A DNA stretch of 64,000 bases from Phosphitispora fastidiosa (GTDB lineage: Bacteria; Bacillota; Thermincolia; Thermincolales; UBA2595), in NCBI RefSeq assembly GCF_019008365.1, contig NZ_JAHHUL010000010.1, positions 62,001 to 126,000 of the forward strand, given 5' to 3'. Below, in pieces: positions 15,991 to 23,437 of the stretch (its first letter is position 1; every line of letters starts with the position of its first letter). Under the pieces are notes generated by a model, which was not told where the DNA came from, did no database searches, and was given only the letters and a program-made list of their open reading frames with translations. The position numbers and the translations under genes were made by a program.

Positions 15991-16307
15991 GCTCCCGGAA
16001 ATGACCGGGAATACACATGGTGAGTTGTTGTACTGATTTTCAACGCTGCCACCGGAGAAATCTAACCTTGTTCCTGGCGAAGCCACGGACTAAACCGCCA
16101 ATTCGGCTCTACCCGCAGGGGGCACGCCGGATCCGTAAAGGCACTGAAGCGCCTACGGCTCCGCTGCTGCCTCAGTGGCGCCTTCGCCATCCATGGCTTC
16201 GGTCCGTGGCTTCGCTTAGCGGGAACTGCGGTAATATTTCTCACGGTGGCAGCGCAAGGAAAATCTTGCACAACACCTCACCATATGCCACGGTCATTTC
16301 CGGAGCC
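15990..16307 (+). repeat. Nested palindromic repeat element, copy E (core type 1)
   Basis: A 318-bp element separating the chain-length gene from its kinase. The termini are the best preserved of the family: GGCTCCCGGAAATGACCG at 15990-16007 and CGGTCATTTCCGGAGCC at 16291-16307. Arms CATGGTGAGTTGTTGTAC and TTGCACAACACCTCACCAT face each other. The core pair is GAAGCCACGGA (16079-16089) / TCCGTGGCTTC (16203-16213), as in copy A, plus an extra internal segment around 16105-16170 that copy A lacks. The first G is the last base of the TAG stop codon. The 384-bp gap between the genes is mostly this element. Confidence 0.87.
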
Positions 16308-16374
16308 AGACATAGGGGGAAAGTCCGGGAATATTCATAAAGGACTTTACCTTAGTTTAGAGAGGTAGGTACAG

Positions 16375-17007
16375 ATGGAAATGCTGAAGAAAAAGGTAAT
16401 TGCTGAGATAGATACCGGGTCACCGGTGGCGGAGGCATTTCGCCTGATCAGGACAAACCTGAAGTTTGTATCAGTTGACAAGCCATTTAAATCTGTTTTG
16501 ATTACCAGCTCCAGCCCCATGGAGGGAAAATCGGAAACGGCAGCCAACCTGGGTGTGGTCATGGCCCAGTCCGGGGTCAGGGTGATTATTGCCGACTGTG
16601 ACCTGAGGATGGCCGAACAGCACACCATATTCGGGCTGGGAAATCACAAGGGAATTACTGATTTTTTGACAGGTGAAGCCACTCTCGATCAAATCGTGAA
16701 TCAGACCCGGATACCTAAGCTGAGCGTGGTTACCGCAGGCAAGCTGCCGCCCAACCCGTCTGAACTGCTGCAGTCTGAGAAGACCAGGGAGCTGCTGAGC
16801 CAGTTGATGGAAATGTGTGATATGCTGATTATAGATTCTCCGCCGCTCTTAATCCGGGCTGATGCTGTTGTCCTGTCAGCTATGGCCGGCGGGGTGATCA
16901 TGATGTTAAGAACAGGCAGGACCAAGATTGAGGCAGTTCAGGAAGCCAAGGACCGGCTGGAGAAAGCCGGGGCCAGGATCTTAGGGGTTGTCATGAATGA
17001 CGGGTAA
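16375..17007 (+). CDS. CpsD/CapB-type bacterial tyrosine kinase
   Basis: 210 residues. BY-kinase nucleotide-binding motifs are visible: Walker A-like SSSPMEGKSETAANLG (residues ~43-58, with Met and Glu where Gly and Thr are usual), Walker A' VIIADCDLRM, and Walker B MLIIDSPP. Such kinases work with a Wzz-like membrane adaptor to control capsule polymerisation and export. The protein ends at GVVMNDG and lacks the Tyr-rich C-terminal tail that is normally autophosphorylated, so the substrate may lie elsewhere or the protein may act mainly as an ATP-dependent switch. The 3' end overlaps the aminotransferase gene by 11 bp. Function within capsule assembly is inferred from context. Confidence 0.85.
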   Translation: MEMLKKKVIAEIDTGSPVAEAFRLIRTNLKFVSVDKPFKSVLITSSSPMEGKSETAANLGVVMAQSGVRVIIADCDLRMAEQHTIFGLGNHKGITDFLTGEATLDQIVNQTRIPKLSVVTAGKLPPNPSELLQSEKTRELLSQLMEMCDMLIIDSPPLLIRADAVVLSAMAGGVIMMLRTGRTKIEAVQEAKDRLEKAGARILGVVMNDG

Positions 17008-18127
17008 AAGAATATATCTTTCTTCACCACATATGAGTGATGAAGGCTATGAACAGTTTTATGTAAAGGAAGCATTTGATACCAACTGGGTGGCCCCTGT
17101 AGGGGAAAATGTAAATCAATTTGAGAAGGAAATGGCAGATAAGGTCGGGGTCAATGCAGCTGCTGCCTTAGCCTCAGGGACGGCTGCCATCCATCTGGCG
17201 CTGAAGGCTGCCGGAGTGGGGAGCGGGGATATTGTCTTTTGCCAGAGTCTCACTTTTTCCGCTACCGCAAATCCGATTATATATCAAAATGCGATTCCGG
17301 TTTTTATTGACAGTGACCGGGAAACCTGGAACATGAGTCCGGCGGCTCTGGAAAGGGCCTTTGAGAAATATAAACCAAAAGCAGTGTTGGTTGTTCACCT
17401 GTATGGCCTGGCGGCTGATATGGATAAGATTGTTGAGCTGTGTAAGGAACACGAGGTATCACTGATTGAGGATGCCGCCGAATCATTGGGGACCTTGTAC
17501 AAAGGGTGTTACACCGGCACTATGGGCGATTATGGTGTTTTTTCATTTAATGGCAACAAAATCATCACCACCTCAAGTGGCGGGATGCTTGTCAGCAATA
17601 ATGAAGCGAAAATTGCCAAGGCCCGATTCTGGGCCACCCAGGCCAGAGACCCGGCAAGGCACTACCAGCACAGTGAACTGGGCTATAACTACAGGATGAG
17701 CAATATTGTGGCCGGGATTGGCCGGGGGCAGCTCCGGGTTTTAGAGAAGCGAGTTGAGAAGAAAAGGCAGATATTTGAGTTTTACCGGCAGGAGTTGGGA
17801 GAATTAGCAGGTGTCACCATGATGCCGGTGAATGAGTGGAATGAGCCTAACTTCTGGCTGAGCTGTATGACCCTGAGCGGTCCGGTGAGGCCCCTGGATA
17901 TTATGGAGGCCCTGGAGGCTGAGAATATCGAATCCAGGCCCATCTGGAAGCCGATGCACCGGCAGCCGTTTTTTGCGGAGTATGATTTTGTGGGTGACGG
18001 TGTATCTGAGGAGATATTTGAGGATGGGATCTGCCTGCCGAGTGATACCAAGATGACAGGTGAGGATTTGGAGAGGATTGCAGAGATAATCAAAGGTTTG
18101 TGGAGTAAACAAGGGGTTGTGGAGTAA
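16997..18127 (+). CDS. DegT/DnrJ/EryC1-family sugar aminotransferase
   Basis: 376 residues, the usual size for this PLP-dependent family. Key features are the start KRIYLSSPHMSDEGYE, ASGTAAIHLALKA, the VHLYGLAADM and IEDAAESLG motifs, and the PLP lysine within FSFNGNKIITTSSGG (Lys ~188). These enzymes add an amino group, usually from Glu, to a 4-keto nucleotide sugar. The close resemblance to PglE-type enzymes and the CapD/PglF-type dehydratase at 32-34 kb suggest they act in sequence to make an amino-deoxysugar for the repeat unit. That pathway link is inferred. The 3' end lies in a 19-bp tandem duplication. Confidence 0.9.
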   Translation: MTGKRIYLSSPHMSDEGYEQFYVKEAFDTNWVAPVGENVNQFEKEMADKVGVNAAAALASGTAAIHLALKAAGVGSGDIVFCQSLTFSATANPIIYQNAIPVFIDSDRETWNMSPAALERAFEKYKPKAVLVVHLYGLAADMDKIVELCKEHEVSLIEDAAESLGTLYKGCYTGTMGDYGVFSFNGNKIITTSSGGMLVSNNEAKIAKARFWATQARDPARHYQHSELGYNYRMSNIVAGIGRGQLRVLEKRVEKKRQIFEFYRQELGELAGVTMMPVNEWNEPNFWLSCMTLSGPVRPLDIMEALEAENIESRPIWKPMHRQPFFAEYDFVGDGVSEEIFEDGICLPSDTKMTGEDLERIAEIIKGLWSKQGVVE

Positions 18128-18142
18128 ATAAGGGGTTGTGGA
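18098..18142 (+). repeat. 19-bp tandem duplication at the aminotransferase 3' end
   Basis: TTGTGGAGTAAACAAGGGG at 18098-18116 is repeated with one change at 18117-18135, and a third partial copy TTGTGGA follows. Each copy carries a GTGGAGTAA string, so the stop codon region of the aminotransferase is duplicated. The second copy lies directly ahead of the next gene. Confidence 0.8.
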
Positions 18143-18148
18143 TATAGA

Positions 18149-18910
18149 GTGCAAACCGAGGTTAGGCCAGGTACAGAGCTGCCTGTGCGGCATCATGGCA
18201 CTGGCGGTGTATATAGAAAATATCTGAAGAGGCCGATGGATTTTGTGTTATCCTTAGGTGCGATTATTGGATTAGCGCCGGTTTTGCTTACAGTAGCCGT
18301 GTTAGTGAGGGTTAAGCTGGGGAGTCCGGTACTGTTTAAGCAGAAACGACCGGGGCTGAATGAGAAGATTTTTACGATGTATAAATTCAGGACCATGACT
18401 GATGAGAAAGATGAGCATGGTGAGCTGCTGCCTGATGAGATAAGGCTGACGAAGTTTGGGAAGTTTCTGCGGTCAACATCACTTGATGAGCTGCCGGAGT
18501 TGTTTAATATATTAAAGGGAGATATGAGTGTAGTCGGGCCACGGCCACAGCTCATAAGGGATATGGTGTTCATGACACCGGAGCAGAGGCAGAGGCACAG
18601 TGTTTTGCCGGGATTATCCGGCCTGGCACAGATAAACGGGCGCAACTGCATCTTGTGGGAAGATAAATTTAGATATGACCTGAAGTATATTGAAAAGATT
18701 ACGTTTTTGGGTGACTGGAAGATTATATTTCAGACAGTTGCAAAAGCTTTTAAACGGGAAGGCGTTGCTGCTGAAGGAATGGAGACTGCAGAGGATTATG
18801 GGGATTATCTGCTGCGGGTAGGCAGTATTGATGATGATGCATATAAGGTGGGTGTGGAAGAGAGTAAACAGATTAGTATGGTTGGTTTAGAATTATTTAA
18901 GAAAAAGTAG
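18149..18910 (+). CDS. Initiating bacterial sugar transferase (WcaJ/PglC family)
   Basis: 253 residues. One N-terminal hydrophobic helix (residues ~32-52, FVLSLGAIIGLAPVLLTVAV) is followed by the phosphoglycosyl transferase core: LFKQKRPGLNEKIFTMYKFR, LRSTSLDELPELFNILKGDM, VGPRP and LPGLSGLAQINGR. Such enzymes move a sugar-1-phosphate from a UDP-sugar to undecaprenyl phosphate at the inner membrane face, starting repeat-unit synthesis. The C-terminal ~50 residues are a family-variable extension. The start is GTG 18149. It is the last gene before the strongly AT-rich block; its own base composition is intermediate. Confidence 0.9.
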   Translation: MQTEVRPGTELPVRHHGTGGVYRKYLKRPMDFVLSLGAIIGLAPVLLTVAVLVRVKLGSPVLFKQKRPGLNEKIFTMYKFRTMTDEKDEHGELLPDEIRLTKFGKFLRSTSLDELPELFNILKGDMSVVGPRPQLIRDMVFMTPEQRQRHSVLPGLSGLAQINGRNCILWEDKFRYDLKYIEKITFLGDWKIIFQTVAKAFKREGVAAEGMETAEDYGDYLLRVGSIDDDAYKVGVEESKQISMVGLELFKKK

Positions 18911-18920
18911 AGGAAGGTAA

Positions 18921-19658
18921 ATGGATGAATTAGTTTCAATCATTACACCGGTTTATAATTCTGAAAAATATATAGGTGAGACAATTAAAAGTGTCCTTTC
19001 TCAGACTCATCAAAACTGGGAGATGCTGATAACGGATGATTGTTCTAAAGATAATACTGCAGAGGTGATTAAGCAAATTATTGACCCTCGTATTAAGTAT
19101 TTTAAATTAGAGAAAAACTCCGGTGCTGCTATTGCGAGAAATCGAGCTTTAGAAAAAGCCCAGGGCAGATATATTGCATTTTTAGACGCAGATGATATGT
19201 GGAAATCCGAGAAACTGGAAAAACAACTAGCTTTTATGGTTAAGAATAGTATCGGGTTTTCATTTTCAGGTTATGAAATATTACGGGACGGTGGGAACAA
19301 GGTCATAAGTGTTCCAAACTCCCTCAATTACAGCCAGTTTATGAAAAATACAATTATCGGCACTTTAACGGTGATGATTAACACGGATGTTGTTGGAGAA
19401 GTTAGGTTAGTTAATGTTAAGAAAGACCATGATTCAATGACATGGGCGAAGCTTCTCAGAGAAGGAAATGTAGCCTATGGCTTGAACGAGAGTCTTGCTT
19501 ATTACAGAAAAGTAGTTGGTTCTATTTCAAACGATAAATTGCTAGCAGCGAAGAGTCACTGGAATAACTGCAGGGAGATTGAAAGGCTATCAATACCAAG
19601 ATGTATGTATTATTTCTTTTTTTACATTTTAAATGCATTGAAGAAACATTATTTATAG
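18921..19658 (+). CDS. Family 2 glycosyltransferase
   Basis: 245 residues with a GT-A fold: VSIITPVYNSEKYIGETIKS at the N-terminus, LITDDCSKDNTAEVI, and the metal-binding ARNRALEKAQGRYIAFLDADD region (DADD near residue 91). It probably adds one sugar to the lipid-linked repeat unit in the cytoplasm. Donor and acceptor cannot be told. GAGGAAGG precedes ATG 18921. This is the first clearly AT-rich gene of the acquired-looking block. Confidence 0.88.
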   Translation: MDELVSIITPVYNSEKYIGETIKSVLSQTHQNWEMLITDDCSKDNTAEVIKQIIDPRIKYFKLEKNSGAAIARNRALEKAQGRYIAFLDADDMWKSEKLEKQLAFMVKNSIGFSFSGYEILRDGGNKVISVPNSLNYSQFMKNTIIGTLTVMINTDVVGEVRLVNVKKDHDSMTWAKLLREGNVAYGLNESLAYYRKVVGSISNDKLLAAKSHWNNCREIERLSIPRCMYYFFFYILNALKKHYL

Positions 19659-19718
19659 AAAATAATTCTTTAGCATTGTATTAGTAGCCGTTTTTAAGAA
19701 TCTAAGGAGTGATATGTA

Positions 19719-21074
19719 CTGAAAAACTACCTTTCTAGAATATACCTTAATTCACCTTTTATCGTGAAAAGAGTTCTTGCAAACATCGAAGCTATGAGAA
19801 GAGACAGGTATCGTAGATTCGGAGAATTTTATGAAGTGAAGGACCAAGTTGATTTTGAAAGAAACATGATTAATGGCAATTGTGATTTTAACTTCTATAA
19901 GATGAATGCCTTTCTTAAGGAAATATCGAACAATGTTAATTATTATAATCTTTTAAAGGGGTATGAAATTCATGCCATTAAAGATTTTGAACGGGTTCCT
20001 CTATTAACAAAAAAAATGATAAAAGAAAACAGGGAGAAGTTAATCTCGACAAAGATAGTAAATAAAAAGGAATTATGGAATGGTTCTTCAAGCGGGTCAA
20101 CAGGATCACCGTTGAAATTCTATAGAGATAAAAACAGTATAAGAATTGAGCGATATAATTATGATAGCTACTATAAATACTGTGGGTGTGATTTAAACGA
20201 AAAGCGTATCAGGATTTCTGGTGTAAAAATTGTACCATTTAACCGAGAAAGGCCACCATACTGGTTATATATAGACAAGTATAAACAACTGCAATGTAGC
20301 GTTTATCATATTTCTAAAAACACCTTTAACCATTACCTTTATGCATTTAAAAGATCAGGTGCTGATTTTGCGACAGGATTCCCGTCGGGTTGGTCTGCGT
20401 TAGCGGAGTTAATGATAGAGCATGGATTAACTTTTTCAAAATTTAAAGCTATTGTGACAGATAGTGAAGGGCTGTCAAGCGAACAGCAGAAAAAGATTGA
20501 ACAAGCTTTTGAGTGCCCGGTTTACCAAACTTACGGGTTGGGAGAAGTAGGAATGTGTGCTGTTCAATGTAACAAAGGCAATTATCATATATTGTCAAGT
20601 CATTATGTGGAAGTTGTTGACAAAGATGGGAAAAGTGTTATTGATGGCGAAGAAGGGGAAATTGTAGTAACAGATTTTAACAGTACTAACTATCCCTTTA
20701 TAAGATACGCAACTGGAGATTTAGGCGTAATGTACCATAATGATTGTGGATGTGAAATTAAGACCCCTTACTTATCGAGTATCACAGGGAGGATAGAAGA
20801 TTATATTGTCGCCAAGGATGGTAGGAAAATTAAAAGACTAACTTTAATTATGAAACCTGCTGTAGGAGTAAAAGAAAGCCAGATTATTCAGGTGGCACGA
20901 GATAAGATTGTTATTAATGTAGTTCCAGATCAGAACTTTGTCGAAGGATCCATGAAACTAGTTTTAGAAAATGCCAGAGAATTTATTGGAGATATGAAAT
21001 TAACGTGGAATAAAGTTGAACAACTTGAGAGGATGCCTAGCGGAAAACTGAAGTTTTTGGTAAGGAAGATATAG
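19719..21074 (+). CDS. PaaK/CapK-type adenylate-forming protein of the glycan locus
   Basis: About 451 residues. It resembles phenylacetate-CoA ligase-like CapK proteins found in polysaccharide clusters: WNGSSSGSTGSPLKFYRD (the P-loop-like AMP-binding motif), ATGFPSGWSAL, QTYGLGEVG, and the C-terminal ATGDLG and GRIEDYIV motifs. These proteins activate a carboxylic acid as the adenylate; in glycan loci the substrate is unknown. The start is odd. GTG 19764 is the first conventional start, but the in-frame sequence upstream (KNYLSRIYLNSPFIVKR) looks like the true N-terminus. The only credible initiator is CTG 19719, with AGGAG nine bases upstream. An out-of-frame ATG at 19714 makes just two codons, so a 1-base change is another explanation. 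Confidence 0.72.
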   Translation: MKNYLSRIYLNSPFIVKRVLANIEAMRRDRYRRFGEFYEVKDQVDFERNMINGNCDFNFYKMNAFLKEISNNVNYYNLLKGYEIHAIKDFERVPLLTKKMIKENREKLISTKIVNKKELWNGSSSGSTGSPLKFYRDKNSIRIERYNYDSYYKYCGCDLNEKRIRISGVKIVPFNRERPPYWLYIDKYKQLQCSVYHISKNTFNHYLYAFKRSGADFATGFPSGWSALAELMIEHGLTFSKFKAIVTDSEGLSSEQQKKIEQAFECPVYQTYGLGEVGMCAVQCNKGNYHILSSHYVEVVDKDGKSVIDGEEGEIVVTDFNSTNYPFIRYATGDLGVMYHNDCGCEIKTPYLSSITGRIEDYIVAKDGRKIKRLTLIMKPAVGVKESQIIQVARDKIVINVVPDQNFVEGSMKLVLENAREFIGDMKLTWNKVEQLERMPSGKLKFLVRKI

Positions 21075-21147
21075 GCTAAGAGTTTATCAATTATGAGGAC
21101 ATTGAAAAATGTCAAAATCCAATATTATTAGTTAATTCGGAGGAATA

Positions 21148-22194
21148 ATGTATAAAGTTGCTATGATAGGTCATTTTGGTGGAGATAAAAACTTTTCAGA
21201 TGGACAGACTGTGAAAACAAAAGAATTGTATAGCACTATTATCAGTGAATATACATCGGAAGTTTTTGTTCTAGATACCTATCAGATTACCAAAAACATA
21301 TTTAAACTTATTAGTCTCGTTAATAATGTCTTAAAAAATAGTGAAAAGATTATTCTTATAGTTTCTTCACGGGGCTACAAAGTTCTGTTGCCAATTTTGA
21401 TTATATTAAATCACGTATATAAAAGGGATATTTTTGATTTTGTTATAGGAGGATTTAGACAAAACCATCTAAAGAAAAGCTGGGCCTTACGTTTGTTGTC
21501 CAGGCGCTGCAAGAAGATTTATTTGGAATCATACAAACTTGTTGATGAATATTTAAGTTTAGAAATAGTGAATTGTAATTATCTACCCAATTTTAAACAA
21601 TTAAATATTGTTTCTTTAGAAGAATTAAATATAGAGGTGAAAAAACCTTTTAAGGTTTGTACATTCTCTAGAATATGCAAAGAAAAGGGTATTGAAGATG
21701 CTATTGATGCTGTAAAATTAGCAAATGCTAAACTTGGGGAAGTAGTATATAAGTTAGATATATTTGGATTGCCAGATAATAGTTATAAAGAGCGATTTGA
21801 GTCTTTACAGAAACAGTTCCCCTCATTTATTAGATATGGCGGAATGGTTGACTATAATAAGAGTACCCAGGTTTTAAAAGACTATTTCCTGTTGCTATTT
21901 CCTACTTATCATAACGGAGAAGGATTTCCAGGAACTTTGATAGATGCATTTGCTTCTGGTTTGCCGATTATTGCTTCTGAGTGGAATTGTAATGCTGAAA
22001 TTATTAAGGATTATAGAACGGGACGAATAATTCCCGCAAAAAATTTGACGGTATTAAGTGAAATACTTCTATACTATGCACAGAATCCTTCAGAGATACT
22101 TGATATGAGAAAACAGTGTGTTGATGAAGCCTATAAATATATACCTAAATATGCGTTAAAGTCATTTATAGATGAACTAAAGAATGATTCCTAA
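21148..22194 (+). CDS. Family 4-type glycosyltransferase
   Basis: 348 residues with a GT-B fold. The C-terminal domain carries FKVCTFSRICKEKGIEDAID and the LFPTYHNGEGFPGTLIDAFA donor-binding region with the ExFxxxxxE-like pattern. The N-terminal acceptor domain is variable. It probably extends the repeat unit on the cytoplasmic side. GGAGGAATA precedes ATG 21148. It lies in the AT-rich block. Sugar specificity is unknown. Confidence 0.85.
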   Translation: MYKVAMIGHFGGDKNFSDGQTVKTKELYSTIISEYTSEVFVLDTYQITKNIFKLISLVNNVLKNSEKIILIVSSRGYKVLLPILIILNHVYKRDIFDFVIGGFRQNHLKKSWALRLLSRRCKKIYLESYKLVDEYLSLEIVNCNYLPNFKQLNIVSLEELNIEVKKPFKVCTFSRICKEKGIEDAIDAVKLANAKLGEVVYKLDIFGLPDNSYKERFESLQKQFPSFIRYGGMVDYNKSTQVLKDYFLLLFPTYHNGEGFPGTLIDAFASGLPIIASEWNCNAEIIKDYRTGRIIPAKNLTVLSEILLYYAQNPSEILDMRKQCVDEAYKYIPKYALKSFIDELKNDS

Positions 22195-22223
22195 TATTAA
22201 TGCGTATAAATAGTACATGAAAT

Positions 22224-22343
22224 ATTCCTGCTATCGCTGTTGGTATTGATATTGTTGGTAATCCGTTTCATGTAAAGCGGAGCAAGGAATTCGATGATAA
22301 TAATCCAACCAAGATTTGTGAAAAATCTAAGGTATATGAGTAA
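22224..22343 (+). pseudogene. Possible 3' remnant of a lost gene
   Basis: In the 170-bp gap between two glycosyltransferase genes one frame reads from ~22224 to TAA 22341-22343. It includes IPAIAVGIDIVGNPFHVKR and then a polar tail. AVG...VGNPxxV is reminiscent of the end of hexapeptide-repeat acyltransferases, which are common in such loci. There is no start codon with a ribosome-binding site, and a TGA lies just upstream in frame. I treat it as a decayed tail; the acyltransferase idea is weak. Confidence 0.3.
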
Positions 22344-22364
22344 CTTAGCTAAAAAAGAAGCATT

Positions 22365-23393
22365 ATGGGGGAGTTAAAAACTGGAATGGTTTGGATTGTA
22401 GGATGTAATAATTCGATAGTAACTGATTTTTATCTAAATATCATCGAATCAGCTATTAAAATAATAACTACTACAAACGTCTTAAAAGCGGATAGTATTG
22501 ACAGCATAAAAAACAGTAATAAAAACGATTACTATATTGTTGCTAGGATAATTGACGCAGTTAAGTTATATTTAAAAGGGCGGCAAAACATTATATTTTG
22601 GGTTCAAGGAGTTGAGCCAGAAGAAAGTTATATGCGGCATAAAAATGTATTTAAGAAGGTTGTTTTAGAAATATTGGAAAGATTTATATTAACACGTGCG
22701 AAGTTTGTATTCTTCGTATCTAATACTATGAAGAAACACTATGAGATAAAATATGGTATCAACTTTAATGAAAGACATTATATAATGCCTTGTTTTAATA
22801 CCAATATTCATAAACCAGCTTTTTTCAAAAAAGGAAAGTACAAAAACAATGTTTTTGTCTATATAGGATCTCTGAGTGTATGGCAACGTTTTGACAAGGT
22901 TGTTGCATTTTATAAATGTATTGAAGAATTTGGAATATTCAATAGTAAGCTGTTAGTTTTAACTTCAGAACGTCAAAAAGCAACAGATATTTTGAAAAAA
23001 TCGGGAATACGAAATTATGAAGTCAGTTTTGTGAATAACGATGAATTACCCAATATCCTATCAGATGCAAAGTATGGATTTATAATTCGTGATGATGTGA
23101 TAGTAAACCATGTGGCTACACCAACTAAAATATCTACTTATTTATCTTGCGGAGTTATCCCAATATATAGTTCATGCCTTAAAGACTTTCATAGAGTTTC
23201 AGAGGGAATGCGGTATAAAATATTATATGACACAGATAGTATTCAAAACGTCTTGTCTGGCCTTTTAAGAGAAGAGATAAACAGTATGGAGATTTATGAA
23301 GAGTACAAGAATGTGTTTTCAACTTATTATAATGTTGATTACCATATAAAGAATATTATTCCCTGTGTTAAGGGCTTGCTGAAACCAGAGTGA
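22365..23393 (+). CDS. Probable glycosyltransferase (GT-B type)
   Basis: 342 residues. Support comes from IIFWVQGVEPEESYM, FVFFVSNTMKKHYE, NVFVYIGSLSVWQRFDKV and the C-terminal VATPTKISTYLSCGVIPIYS, which follow the order seen in GT4-like enzymes (acceptor domain, hinge, donor-binding domain). The usual Glu-rich donor motif is weak, so this is a diverged member. The start is unsure: ATG 22365 lacks a good ribosome-binding site, while ATG 22386 has GGGGGAG about 12 bases upstream. It lies in the AT-rich block and presumably adds one sugar to the repeat unit. Confidence 0.7.
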   Translation: MGELKTGMVWIVGCNNSIVTDFYLNIIESAIKIITTTNVLKADSIDSIKNSNKNDYYIVARIIDAVKLYLKGRQNIIFWVQGVEPEESYMRHKNVFKKVVLEILERFILTRAKFVFFVSNTMKKHYEIKYGINFNERHYIMPCFNTNIHKPAFFKKGKYKNNVFVYIGSLSVWQRFDKVVAFYKCIEEFGIFNSKLLVLTSERQKATDILKKSGIRNYEVSFVNNDELPNILSDAKYGFIIRDDVIVNHVATPTKISTYLSCGVIPIYSSCLKDFHRVSEGMRYKILYDTDSIQNVLSGLLREEINSMEIYEEYKNVFSTYYNVDYHIKNIIPCVKGLLKPE

Positions 23394-23437
23394 AAGTGGA
23401 TTTGAGTCAAAAAAGTTACATATAAGGAGCTACTTCA

